NCBI GenBank assembly: GCA_017466865.1
Contig: JAFTTI010000008.1
Span: 186,001-250,000 of the forward strand
Length of the DNA: 64,000 nucleotides
DNA from: Oscillospiraceae bacterium
GTDB lineage: Bacteria; Bacillota; Clostridia; Oscillospirales; Ruminococcaceae
Reading direction: 5' to 3'
Part shown: piece by piece, positions 8,573 to 16,853 of the stretch
How the letters are laid out: every line of letters starts with the position of its first letter
Position numbering within the stretch: position 1 is the first letter of the stretch
Notes under the pieces: model-generated
Databases searched by the model: none
Seen by the model: the letters and a program-made list of their open reading frames with translations, nothing else
Told to the model about the DNA's origin: nothing
Position numbers and translations under genes: made by a program

Positions 8573-9427
8573 CTATTTCAAATTCATATAATAATCTTTC
8601 ATAGACTTGGCATCTATGCCTTGTGTTCCCGAACTTTCACATATAAAAGTCGGCGATATTCCATAATTATAAACAAGTTCCATTAAAGGCTCATATTCCG
8701 GACCATAAATAGTATCCTCAAAAGTAAGATGACGCTTTTCTCCGCCGTTTTCTGTATATTCTATTTTACTGAAATGCGAATGAAACTCATTAAGTCTAGA
8801 CTTTCCAAGTTTATTTTCGATAGTTTTTAAGATTAATTCATAATCCTGTTTCGTTTTTGATTTACCAAAGGTTCTTGCGTTCAAATGTCCGAAGTCAATG
8901 CAAGGTATAAAACTTTCATCGACTAAACAAAGCTCCATAACCTCATTAAGATCACCTAACTGATTCACCTTTCCCATAGTTTCAGGACAACATCTTATGT
9001 GAGAAAGCCCCTCGGAAACGAGCACTTCTCTCGCCCTTTTCAAAGTATCTTTTGCAAAAGATAGAGCTTCTTCTCTCGATATTTTAGAACAAGATCCTGA
9101 ATGTATGACTATTCTTGTGCCTCCAAGCCAATCTACTGCTCTTGCACTCTGAATAATATAATCTATGCTTTTATCCCGTTTTTCTTTTTCAATACTTGAA
9201 AGAGAAATGAAATAAGGTGCGTGAAGTGACATAGTAATATTCTTCTCTTTTGCTTTTGCAGCAATATTTCTTGCCAAATCTTCTTTTATCCTTACCCCCT
9301 GACCGCATTGGTATTCAAAGCAATCAAGTCCTATATTGCAAAGATAATCAGGTATGTCAAGAGAGTTCTTATACCCCATTGTTTTAAAATCTTCAGGAGT
9401 ACCTGCTGGTCCAAAAATTGCCCTCAT
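8573..9427 (-). CDS. Endonuclease IV-like TIM-barrel protein
   Basis: 284 aa. The pattern of metal ligands fits the AP endonuclease 2 family: His in SLHAPYF and VIHSGS, Glu in PETMGK, Asp and His in CIDFGHLNA, His in FHSHFS, and Glu in ICESSG. Members cut DNA at abasic sites with a zinc cluster, but divergent forms like this one may act on other substrates, so the activity is only inferred. It overlaps the yqeG stop by 4 bp (ATGA), showing tight coupling. Confidence 0.85.
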   Translation of the reverse strand: MRAIFGPAGTPEDFKTMGYKNSLDIPDYLCNIGLDCFEYQCGQGVRIKEDLARNIAAKAKEKNITMSLHAPYFISLSSIEKEKRDKSIDYIIQSARAVDWLGGTRIVIHSGSCSKISREEALSFAKDTLKRAREVLVSEGLSHIRCCPETMGKVNQLGDLNEVMELCLVDESFIPCIDFGHLNARTFGKSKTKQDYELILKTIENKLGKSRLNEFHSHFSKIEYTENGGEKRHLTFEDTIYGPEYEPLMELVYNYGISPTFICESSGTQGIDAKSMKDYYMNLK

Positions 9428-9933
9428 ACTTTTTTTCTCCTTGATTTAAAATCATGCTTTCTGGGAAGAAATGGTGTTTCAAGAACACGTTTGAATCTAA
9501 AAAATAAGCCATCTTCAAGTTCGATAGGATAAACATAAATAGTCGGCATTCTTTTGATATTAGCACCTAACATATCTGTAAAAATCTGATCTCCGACTAT
9601 TGCAACTTCATTTTTAGAAAGACGCATCGCCTTTCTCGCCTCATCAATTCCTTTAGTAAGTGGCTTAGCACCATCCGAAATAAATGGCAATTGCAACATC
9701 TGAGCAAAAGGTCTTACTCTATCATATTTATTATTTGAAACAATAACCAAAGGAATATCTGCGCTCTTCATTGCGTTTATCCAAGCAATAATATATTTGG
9801 GTGGTTTAGGATTGTTATGTGTGGTTAATGTATTGTCCAAATCCAGAATAAGCCCTTTTATACCATTCTGCTTGAGAAAAGCCGATGTTATCTCGGTTAC
9901 TGTATTAAAAACAAAAGTAGGTTTAAACAGCAT
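9424..9933 (-). CDS. yqeG: YqeG family HAD IIIA-type phosphatase
   Basis: 169 aa, normal for YqeG. HAD motifs are visible: DLDNTL (nucleophile Asp, about residue 32), SNNKYDR (motif II region) and GDQIFTDMLGA (motif III/IV). The natural substrate of YqeG in Firmicutes is not firmly known; the mitochondrial relative PTPMT/GEP4 is a phosphatidylglycerophosphate phosphatase, which suggests a similar role. It is the first gene of the yqeG-nfo-like-aroQ-peptidase operon. Confidence 0.92.
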   Translation of the reverse strand: MLFKPTFVFNTVTEITSAFLKQNGIKGLILDLDNTLTTHNNPKPPKYIIAWINAMKSADIPLVIVSNNKYDRVRPFAQMLQLPFISDGAKPLTKGIDEARKAMRLSKNEVAIVGDQIFTDMLGANIKRMPTIYVYPIELEDGLFFRFKRVLETPFLPRKHDFKSRRKKV

Positions 9934-9954
9934 CTCAAATTCTCCTTAATAATG

Positions 9955-9983
9955 AAAAAGCGAGCAGAGAAAAAACTGCTCGC
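9955..9983 (-). terminator. Rho-independent terminator of rpsU
   Basis: Minus-strand stem GCGAGCAG with CTGCTCGC followed by TTTTTC, 8 bp after the rpsU stop. It separates rpsU from yqeG. Confidence 0.88.
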
Positions 9984-9991
9984 CCTCATTG

Positions 9992-10168
9992 TTAGTTGTA
10001 CTTACGCTTACGCGCAGCTTCGGACTTTTTCTTACGCTTAACCGAAGGCTTTTCATAGTGTTCTCTCTTACGAACTTCAGCTATAACGCCATCTTTAGCA
10101 CAGCTTCTCTTAAAACGCTTGAGTGCTGTGTCAAGTGATTCGTTCTTACCAACACGGATTTCTGCCAT
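9992..10168 (-). CDS. rpsU: 30S ribosomal protein S21
   Basis: 58 aa, read directly on the minus strand from ATG 10168-10166 to TAA 9994-9992. The protein begins [18 protein letters not shown] and ends in a basic tail [13 protein letters not shown], both characteristic of S21, which binds the 3' end region of 16S rRNA in the small subunit. A GGGAGGG site lies 8 bp before the start. It has its own promoter and terminator. Confidence 0.97.
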   Translation of the reverse strand: MAEIRVGKNESLDTALKRFKRSCAKDGVIAEVRKREHYEKPSVKRKKKSEAARKRKYN

Positions 10169-10217
10169 TTCTCATTCCCTCCCTTTGCCATTTGACAGAG
10201 GATTATATACCAGAAAA

Positions 10218-10245
10218 ATCTGACACCATAAGTATCAAATTATGG
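10218..10245 (-). promoter_or_regulatory. Inverted repeat in the rpsU leader
   Basis: On the minus strand ACCATAA pairs with TTATGGT around an 8-nt loop inside the roughly 105-nt untranslated leader. It could be a structured control element; nothing in the sequence names a ligand. Confidence 0.4.
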
Positions 10246-10280
10246 TAACAAAATATTCATATCTTGATGATACAAAAATT

Positions 10281-10310
10281 ATTATACACCATAACCATAT
10301 AAATTGTCAA
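10281..10310 (-). promoter_or_regulatory. Sigma-A promoter of rpsU
   Basis: TTGACA (10310-10305), 18 bp, TATAAT (10286-10281) on the minus strand. The -35 starts only 15 bp past the leuS stop; no terminator is visible between them. Confidence 0.82.
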
Positions 10311-10325
10311 GTAGTTTTTAAAAAT

Positions 10326-12731
10326 TTACTTAACAACGATATTTACGAGCTTTTTAGGAACATAAATTTCCTTAACTATGTCTTTTCCGACTATAAAATC
10401 AGTGATTTTAGCATCGGATTTAACAATTGAAATAACATCGTCTTTTTCAGCATCTGATGCAATCATTACAGTTCCTCTGAGTTTACCATTAACCTGAACT
10501 GCAATTTCTATTGTATCTTCAATGCAGAAATCTTCATTGTATTCAACCCATTTTGCATCATGGACATATCCGCCAAAACCGCACAACTCATAAATTTCTT
10601 CTGTAATATGAGGCGCAAAAGGATTAAGCATAATAAGTAAATCTCTGTATTCTGCTCTGTTTATTGTTCCTATATCGTAAATAGTGTTGATTAAAGTCAT
10701 CATAGCAGCAACCGCTGTATTGAACTTCATATCTTCGATATCTTTCGATACCTTCTTTATAGTTCTGTGCATAGCAGCTCTGAGTTCGGGGCGATACTCA
10801 TCCCCATCAACAAGTTTATCCTGAAGAGCCCATATTCTATCAAGGAATCTCTTACATCCTTTCATGCTGTTTTCACTCCAAGGAGCAGCCTGTTCGTAAT
10901 CACCCATAAAGAGAACATAAACTCTTAAAACATCTGCACCGTATTCATCAACAACATCATTAGGATCAATAACATTTCCTCTTGATTTACTCATCTTAAC
11001 ACCATCAGGTCCTAAAACAAGACCCTGAGCGGTTCTCTTTGAATAAGGTTCTTCTGTTGTAACCGCACCTATATCATAAAGGAATTTATGCCAGAAACGA
11101 GAATAGATAAGATGTCTTGTAACATGTTCCATACCGCCGTTATACCAATCAACAGGCATCCAATAATCAAGTGCTTCCTTTGATGCAAGTGCTTCAGCAT
11201 TTTTAGGATCACAATAACGAAGGAAATACCATGATGAACCTGCCCACTGTGGCATTGTATCTGTTTCTCTCTTTGCATCTTTACCACACTTAGGGCATTT
11301 GCAATTAACAAATGAATCTATCTTAGCAAGAGGACTTTCTCCATCTGTTCCTGGTCTGAAATCATCTACAGGTGGAAGTCTTAAAGGGAGTTCCTCATAA
11401 GGAACGGGAACTATTCCACATTCAGGACAATGAACTATTGGAATAGGTTCGCCCCAGTATCTCTGACGATTGAACGCCCAATCCTTCATCTTATACTGAA
11501 TACCCTTTTCTCCGCAGCCCTTTTCAGTCAGAACAGAAAGCATCTTTTCGATAGCGTCTTTTTTATTACTTATTCCGTCAAGAACGCCGGAGTTTACCAT
11601 TTCTCCGTCACCTGTATAGGCTTCCTTTGAAATATCTCCGCCTTTGATTACTTCGATTATGTCAATTCCGAATTTCTTTGCAAAATCATAGTCTCTCGAG
11701 TCGTGTGCAGGAACAGCCATAATAGCCCCTGTACCATATCCCATCATAACATAATCTGAAATATAGATAGGAATTTCTTTTTCTGTTATAGGATTAATTG
11801 CAGATAAACCTTCTATTCTCACACCTGTTTTATCCTTAACAAGTTGAGTTCTTTCAAACTCACTTTTAAGAGAACACTCCTTCTTATATTCATCAAGAGC
11901 ATCAATATTTGTGATTTTATCGCGATATTTTTCAATAATAGGATGTTCAGGAGCGATAACCATAAATGTTACGCCATAGAGGGTATCAGGACGAGTAGTA
12001 TAAATTCTAAGTTTTTCATCAATACCCTTGATATCAAAATTGACAAATGCACCTGTTGAACGGCCTATCCAATTTTCCTGCTGAAGTTTAACCATAGGAA
12101 GATAATCAACCTTTTCAAGTCCTTCAAGGAGTTTATCAGCATATTCTGTAATTCTGAGATACCATACTTCTTTTGTTTTCTGAACAATATTTGTGTGACA
12201 AATATCGCACTTGCCACCCTGTGAATCTTCATTTGAAAGAACAACTTTACAACTTGGGCAATAATTTACAAGTGTCTTGTCTCTGAAAACAAGTCCGTTT
12301 TCAAACATTTTAAGGAAAATCCACTGTGTCCATTTATAGTAATCTTCTTCAGTAGTGTCAATTACTCTATCCCAGTCAAACGAAAATCCTACTCTTTTAA
12401 GCTGACTTGTAAACTTTTCAATGTTATTGTCAGTTACTTTACGAGGATGTGTTCCTGTTTTGATTGCTGTATTTTCTGTAGGAAGACCATAGGCGTCAAA
12501 TCCTATAGGAAAAAGAACATTATAGCCCTCTAAACGTTTTTTACGACATACTACTTCGAGTCCTGAATAAGCCTTGATATGACCTACGTGCATTCCTGCT
12601 CCTGAAGGATATGGAAATTCAACAAGGCCATAAAATTTAGGCTTACTACGATCTATTACTGCGTTGAATGTTTTGTTTTCATCCCAGTAATTCTGCCATT
12701 TCTTTTCAATGTTCAAAAAATCATACTTCAT
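10326..12731 (-). CDS. leuS: Leucyl-tRNA synthetase
   Basis: 801 aa, bacterial LeuRS length. It charges tRNA-Leu with leucine in the cytoplasm. The class I signature HVGH lies in FPYPSGAGMHVGHIKAY (about residue 41-57) and KMSKS in KMSKSRGNV (about residue 575). The CP1 editing domain is present between (TTRPDTLYGVT, GTGAIMAVPAHDSRD), so mischarged tRNA can be hydrolysed. A zinc knuckle (CPSC, CDIC) and CPEC/CPKC are visible. No T-box leader is seen because the gene is last in a long operon, 39 bp after rsfS. Confidence 0.98.
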   Translation of the reverse strand: MKYDFLNIEKKWQNYWDENKTFNAVIDRSKPKFYGLVEFPYPSGAGMHVGHIKAYSGLEVVCRKKRLEGYNVLFPIGFDAYGLPTENTAIKTGTHPRKVTDNNIEKFTSQLKRVGFSFDWDRVIDTTEEDYYKWTQWIFLKMFENGLVFRDKTLVNYCPSCKVVLSNEDSQGGKCDICHTNIVQKTKEVWYLRITEYADKLLEGLEKVDYLPMVKLQQENWIGRSTGAFVNFDIKGIDEKLRIYTTRPDTLYGVTFMVIAPEHPIIEKYRDKITNIDALDEYKKECSLKSEFERTQLVKDKTGVRIEGLSAINPITEKEIPIYISDYVMMGYGTGAIMAVPAHDSRDYDFAKKFGIDIIEVIKGGDISKEAYTGDGEMVNSGVLDGISNKKDAIEKMLSVLTEKGCGEKGIQYKMKDWAFNRQRYWGEPIPIVHCPECGIVPVPYEELPLRLPPVDDFRPGTDGESPLAKIDSFVNCKCPKCGKDAKRETDTMPQWAGSSWYFLRYCDPKNAEALASKEALDYWMPVDWYNGGMEHVTRHLIYSRFWHKFLYDIGAVTTEEPYSKRTAQGLVLGPDGVKMSKSRGNVIDPNDVVDEYGADVLRVYVLFMGDYEQAAPWSENSMKGCKRFLDRIWALQDKLVDGDEYRPELRAAMHRTIKKVSKDIEDMKFNTAVAAMMTLINTIYDIGTINRAEYRDLLIMLNPFAPHITEEIYELCGFGGYVHDAKWVEYNEDFCIEDTIEIAVQVNGKLRGTVMIASDAEKDDVISIVKSDAKITDFIVGKDIVKEIYVPKKLVNIVVK

Positions 12732-12770
12732 TTTTTATCAACCCTTTATGTTATTTTTTTATAATTGACT

Positions 12771-13130
12771 TTAATTTGCTATAACAAGATGGCTTATATC
12801 CATCTCTTTTCCATCTGACCATAGTCGTTCGAGCGAGTAGAATTCTCTTGTTTCTTTGTAAAAGATATGAACAAGGATATCAGAATAATCGAGTATTATC
12901 CACGTAGACCCTGAATGTCCCTCTGTTCTTGTAGGTTCTATACCAAGAAGTGACAACTGATATTCAACTTCATCAGCCAACGCCTTAGTTTGAGTTGTAC
13001 TGTTTCCGCTTGCTATTATAAAATAATCTGCAAGAATTGTCAAATCGTGTATATCTATTGCTTTTATATCTTCTGCTTTCTTTTTATCAAGAGCAGTTAC
13101 TATCTTTTCTATAATCTCATTCTGAGTCAT
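12771..13130 (-). CDS. rsfS: Ribosomal silencing factor RsfS
   Basis: 119 aa. RsfS (YbeB/Iojap) binds L14 on the 50S subunit and blocks subunit joining under starvation. Core motifs are present: KKAEDIKAIDI, DYFIIASGNSTTQTKALAD, EGHSGSTWIILDY and HIFYKETREFYSLERLW. It overlaps yqeK by 14 bp and lies in the conserved nadD-yqeK-rsfS order. Confidence 0.97.
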   Translation of the reverse strand: MTQNEIIEKIVTALDKKKAEDIKAIDIHDLTILADYFIIASGNSTTQTKALADEVEYQLSLLGIEPTRTEGHSGSTWIILDYSDILVHIFYKETREFYSLERLWSDGKEMDISHLVIAN

Positions 13131-13716
13131 CCGTTTTCCTCGCCTTCTTTGAATTGAGTATATATTCGTTATACGCTTCTATGGTATGTCTTGGTAAAAG
13201 AGATTTCCTTTTGGTAACATCCGATATAGAATATTGCAGAGCATAAATCATAGACTCCTCTATATCTTTCTTTACAAGTTTTCTCATATAATCGACATCA
13301 GGATAATCTCTATCTGCCGATGTAAGATCTGCCAAATAGATAATTTTTTCAAGCAAAGACATACCTTTTCTCGCGATAGTATGAAATCTTATCGAATTAA
13401 GTATATCTTCATCATCAATCCCAAGAACTGTTCTGCAATAAACCTCTCCTGCTATTCCATGCCATAACTGAGGCACTATAATTTCCTCAGAAGTAACATC
13501 TTTATTGCTAAGTTCGACAAGTTTTCGTTGTTCCGAATGCGGTATATCCTTGCATACATCGTGAAGAAGTCCTGCTACATACGCTTTTTCTTCATCAACT
13601 CCCCAGATTTCAGCGAGTTTTTTCGCTTTATCAGCAACATTCAGACTATGAATATATCTCTTTTTACTTAGTCTTCCATCAAGAATCATCTTGAATTTTT
13701 CAATATTGTATTTCAA
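13117..13716 (-). CDS. yqeK: HD-domain Ap4A hydrolase YqeK
   Basis: 199 aa HD-superfamily metal-dependent phosphohydrolase. The HD motif is seen in HSLNVADKAKKLAE and AGLLHDVCKD, with a further metal-binding His in LWHGIAGE and RFHTIARKGM. Studied YqeK proteins split diadenosine tetraphosphate into ADP. It sits directly after nadD and overlaps rsfS. Confidence 0.93.
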   Translation of the reverse strand: MKYNIEKFKMILDGRLSKKRYIHSLNVADKAKKLAEIWGVDEEKAYVAGLLHDVCKDIPHSEQRKLVELSNKDVTSEEIIVPQLWHGIAGEVYCRTVLGIDDEDILNSIRFHTIARKGMSLLEKIIYLADLTSADRDYPDVDYMRKLVKKDIEESMIYALQYSISDVTKRKSLLPRHTIEAYNEYILNSKKARKTDDSE

Positions 13717-13721
13717 ATCAA

Positions 13722-14318
13722 TTACTCCAGATATAATTTTTTCTCCAAAATATATTCTACTACTCTTTCAGGCAAATAGCAAGAAAAATCTTTTTCGCCT
13801 GATTTTATTTTATCTCTTATCAAACTTGATGAAACCACATAAGGTTCTGCCTTAATAATATATATCTTCGCGCCATCTTCTTCAAGTTCAAGCTTTTTCT
13901 TTTCGACAGATGACATTTCATCGTCTTCTCTTGAAGCAACAACAATGGAAATGAGAGAAATAAGTTCTTTATAGTTTTTCCATTTTTCAAACATAAAGAG
14001 CATATCGCTTCCCATGAGAAAATAAAATTCATCATCAGGATAAATTTCTTTAAAATGATGAATTGTATTTATTGTATAACTGATGGTATTCTCTCTTATT
14101 TCATAATCAGAAACTTCTGCCATGCCATCAAAAGCAAGTTTGCACATAGTCAATCTGTCATCATCCGAAACAGAAAATATAACTTCTTTGTGCGGAGGAA
14201 TATTTGTAGGAATTACAATGATTTTATCAAATGCGAAATGCTTACTTGCATTTTCAAGAAGCCTTATATGTCCGTTATGAACAGGATTGAATGTTCCACC
14301 AAAAAAACATATCTTCAT
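13722..14318 (-). CDS. nadD: Nicotinate-nucleotide adenylyltransferase
   Basis: 198 aa from ATG 14318; an in-frame TTG at 14336 is possible but has no ribosome-binding site, while the ATG has a weak AAGAG. The enzyme converts nicotinate mononucleotide to deamido-NAD. Motifs: GGTFNPVHNGHIRL (the HxGH nucleotidyl-transfer motif) at the N-terminus and SSSLIRDKI near the C-terminus. It is followed 5 bp later by yqeK in the conserved order. Confidence 0.96.
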   Translation of the reverse strand: MKICFFGGTFNPVHNGHIRLLENASKHFAFDKIIVIPTNIPPHKEVIFSVSDDDRLTMCKLAFDGMAEVSDYEIRENTISYTINTIHHFKEIYPDDEFYFLMGSDMLFMFEKWKNYKELISLISIVVASREDDEMSSVEKKKLELEEDGAKIYIIKAEPYVVSSSLIRDKIKSGEKDFSCYLPERVVEYILEKKLYLE

Positions 14319-14342
14319 ATTATTTTCTCTTTTCAAAAATAA

Positions 14343-15026
14343 TTATATCGTAGCGATAACATTTATACTAATATGAACAATAACAGAGCATAAAATATTA
14401 TCTGTTTTACATCGCAATGTCGTCAGCGTAAGTCCAAGCATAAGTATCGGTATATTTGCAATCATATCCGTAACGCTGAAATCGGCAAGTGAAACATGCA
14501 TAAAAGCAAAAATAGATGATGTCAGGATAACAGCAATTATATTTCTGATTATGCTATTTTCTTTGCCTTTCAACATTTCAAAAAGAATTCCTCTATAGAA
14601 AACCTCTTCCACAACGGGACCTAACAAACAAACCGTTATAATCTGCAAAAATCCATATTGAACAATTGCTTCGTCGATAAACTGCTGATTAGAACTATCA
14701 CCTATTCCAAAAGAATCAATAACAACTGCAGACGCAACCATAAGAAGTATCGTAACAAAGAAAAATATTACAGACAATCCAATATATTTTTTAAAATTAT
14801 CAACAAAATCTTTTGCAGATGCAATAAATGCTTTTCTGAAAATTATAATAACCGCAAGAAAAAGCATTCCGTAAAAAACAGGATCTATATATTCTATAAG
14901 CAGATCTTTAGGAAAAATATGAAACAAAATTGTTCCTTTAAATTCAACAAACAACAAAAATCCCCAGAACAAAACCGAAAGTATCAGACAAGCATTTTTA
15001 TTGTCTGTAATCCTGTATTTTTCCAT
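14343..15026 (-). CDS. CPBP family intramembrane metalloprotease (CAAX-type)
   Basis: 227 aa from ATG 15026 behind AAAGGTG; a GTG at 15047 in frame is less likely. The protein has about seven hydrophobic segments. The Abi/CPBP motifs are seen: EEVFYRG (EExxxR), FAFMHVS (FxxxH) and HISIN (HxxxN), which form the metal site within the membrane. Substrates of clostridial members are mostly unknown. It is embedded in the housekeeping run, 17 bp after yhbY. Confidence 0.9.
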   Translation of the reverse strand: MEKYRITDNKNACLILSVLFWGFLLFVEFKGTILFHIFPKDLLIEYIDPVFYGMLFLAVIIIFRKAFIASAKDFVDNFKKYIGLSVIFFFVTILLMVASAVVIDSFGIGDSSNQQFIDEAIVQYGFLQIITVCLLGPVVEEVFYRGILFEMLKGKENSIIRNIIAVILTSSIFAFMHVSLADFSVTDMIANIPILMLGLTLTTLRCKTDNILCSVIVHISINVIATI

Positions 15027-15043
15027 ACAATTCACCTTTAAAA

Positions 15044-15340
15044 TCACTTTTTCAGTATAATAATGGGTTTTTTCGGATTTCTTCTGAAAAGGACTATTTT
15101 TCCGCCAATAATCTGTACTATATCAGAATTTGTCTTTTCTGCAAGTTCTACCGCTGCTTCTCTTGGAGTAACAGGAGATGTTTCAAGTAAAACTTTTATT
15201 TTTATAAGTTCTCTTGCCACAAGCGCCTCTTCGACCTGTGCAACCACAGTATCCGAAATCCCGCCTTTGCCTATCTGAAATAAATCTTCAAGATTATTCG
15301 CAAGACCTCTGAGTTCAGCTCTCTGCTTAGTTGTTATCAT
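15044..15340 (-). CDS. yhbY: YhbY-type CRM-domain RNA-binding protein
   Basis: 98 aa single CRM domain. The family associates with pre-50S ribosomal particles. Visible features are the N-terminal KQRAELRGLANNLEDLFQIGKGG with the GKGG loop and the C-terminal DIVQIIGGKIVLFRR. It overlaps rdgB by 14 bp. Confidence 0.94.
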   Translation of the reverse strand: MITTKQRAELRGLANNLEDLFQIGKGGISDTVVAQVEEALVARELIKIKVLLETSPVTPREAAVELAEKTNSDIVQIIGGKIVLFRRNPKKPIIILKK

Positions 15341-15923
15341 ATTTTTCTCCCTTTAATTTTTCAGTTAATTTTTTGAGTGCATTTGCTCTATGACTAATTG
15401 TATTCTTTTCTTCAGAAGAAATTTCGGCAAACGACTTATCGCCTATCATAAAGATAGGATCATACCCAAATCCGTTGTCACCTTTCATTTCTCTGCCGAT
15501 ATAACCTTCGCACTCACCTCTTAGAACAGATGTGTTTCCGCTTGAATCAATATATGAAATGACACAAACAAATCTGGCTGTTCTCTTCTCATCAGAAACA
15601 CCATCAAGTTCGCTTAGTATTTTTTTGCATCTGTCTTTATCAGTTGCATTTTCTCCAGCGTATCTATGAGAATATACTCCTGGTGCTTTATCAAGATAAT
15701 CGACTTCCAGTCCACTATCATCAGCAATGACAGCCATTTTAGAAATTTCGTGTATTGCTTTTGCTTTTATCATCGAGTTTTCTTCGAATGTTGTTCCTGT
15801 TTCTTCAACTTCAATATTAACTCCTGCTTCTGACTGCGAAATAACTTCGCATCCTAAAGGAGATAAAATCTGCTTCAATTCAGCAATTTTATTTTTATTG
15901 TTTGATGCAAGTATAATCTTCAT
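15327..15923 (-). CDS. rdgB: XTP/dITP diphosphatase (RdgB/HAM1)
   Basis: 198 aa. It removes non-canonical purine triphosphates (XTP, ITP, dITP) from the nucleotide pool. Motifs: SNNKNKIAELKQIL at the N-terminus, DDSGLEVDYLDKAPGVYSHR (substrate and metal contacts), GFGYDPIF and SHRANALKKL. It starts 9 bp after ftsY. Confidence 0.97.
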   Translation of the reverse strand: MKIILASNNKNKIAELKQILSPLGCEVISQSEAGVNIEVEETGTTFEENSMIKAKAIHEISKMAVIADDSGLEVDYLDKAPGVYSHRYAGENATDKDRCKKILSELDGVSDEKRTARFVCVISYIDSSGNTSVLRGECEGYIGREMKGDNGFGYDPIFMIGDKSFAEISSEEKNTISHRANALKKLTEKLKGEKYDNN

Positions 15924-15932
15924 ATTATCTCC

Positions 15933-16838
15933 TTAGTCAAATAACGCATTTGCAAAATCAGTGCCGCTGAATGTCTGAAGGTCATCTATCTGCTCACCTA
16001 CACCTATAAGTTTAACAGGAATTTTGAGTTCATCGGCAATAGAAATGATTATACCACCCTTTGCTGTTCCGTCAAGTTTAGTAAGAACTATTCCTGTTAT
16101 ATCAGCTACTTCCATAAACTGTTTTGTCTGATTTACGGCATTCTGACCTGTTGTAGCATCAAGTACAAGAAGAGTTTCAACAGAACATCCCTCGCATTGT
16201 GTATGAATTATTTTAGAAATTTTCTGAAGTTCATTCATAAGATTCTTCTTATTGTGAAGTCTTCCTGCCGTATCGCATATAAGAACATCCGCATTTCTTG
16301 CTTTTGCTGCTGAAATACCATCAAACACTACAGCTGCGGGATCTGAGCCTTCAGCGTGTTTTACAATATCTACTTCGCTGCGTTTTGTCCATACTTCAAG
16401 CTGGTCTATGGCTGCTGCTCTGAATGTATCTGCTGCTGCAACAACAACCTTTTTGCCTGATTTTTTAAGTTGTGCTGAAAGTTTACCTATTGTGGTGGTT
16501 TTTCCCGCACCATTTACTCCTATAACCACAATCACAGAAGGCTTTGTTGAAAGGTTGAGAGGTTTATCATCTCCCAACATTTCAACGATTATTTCCTTCA
16601 TTTCTGATTTTATGTCAGCAGGGTCGGTTATACCTTTTTCTTTAACTCTTTTACGAAGTTCATCACAGATTTTAACCGAAGTTGAAACGCCAATATCGCA
16701 AGTTATAAGAATTTCTTCAAGTTCTTCAAAAAATTCCTCATCAATCTTTGTAAAAGAACCAATAAAACTATCTATTCTTTTTACCATTGATTCTCTGGTT
16801 TTTAACAGACCAGATTTTATTTTTTCAAATAATCCCAT
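15933..16838 (-). CDS. ftsY: Signal recognition particle receptor FtsY
   Basis: 301 aa, short because it has no long acidic A domain, as in many Gram-positives. It receives SRP-ribosome complexes at the membrane. NG-domain motifs: [10 protein letters not shown] (residues 107-116), [26 protein letters not shown] and [10 protein letters not shown]. The N-terminal amphipathic [13 protein letters not shown] likely helps membrane contact. It lies 15 bp after smc, a conserved pairing in Firmicutes. Confidence 0.97.
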   Translation of the reverse strand: MGLFEKIKSGLLKTRESMVKRIDSFIGSFTKIDEEFFEELEEILITCDIGVSTSVKICDELRKRVKEKGITDPADIKSEMKEIIVEMLGDDKPLNLSTKPSVIVVIGVNGAGKTTTIGKLSAQLKKSGKKVVVAAADTFRAAAIDQLEVWTKRSEVDIVKHAEGSDPAAVVFDGISAAKARNADVLICDTAGRLHNKKNLMNELQKISKIIHTQCEGCSVETLLVLDATTGQNAVNQTKQFMEVADITGIVLTKLDGTAKGGIIISIADELKIPVKLIGVGEQIDDLQTFSGTDFANALFD

Positions 16839-16853
16839 ATTATTTCCTTTCGG

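Noticed and set aside
12732-12770. T-box leader before leuS
   Set aside because: The gap is only 39 bp and inside an operon; no T-box sequence is seen.
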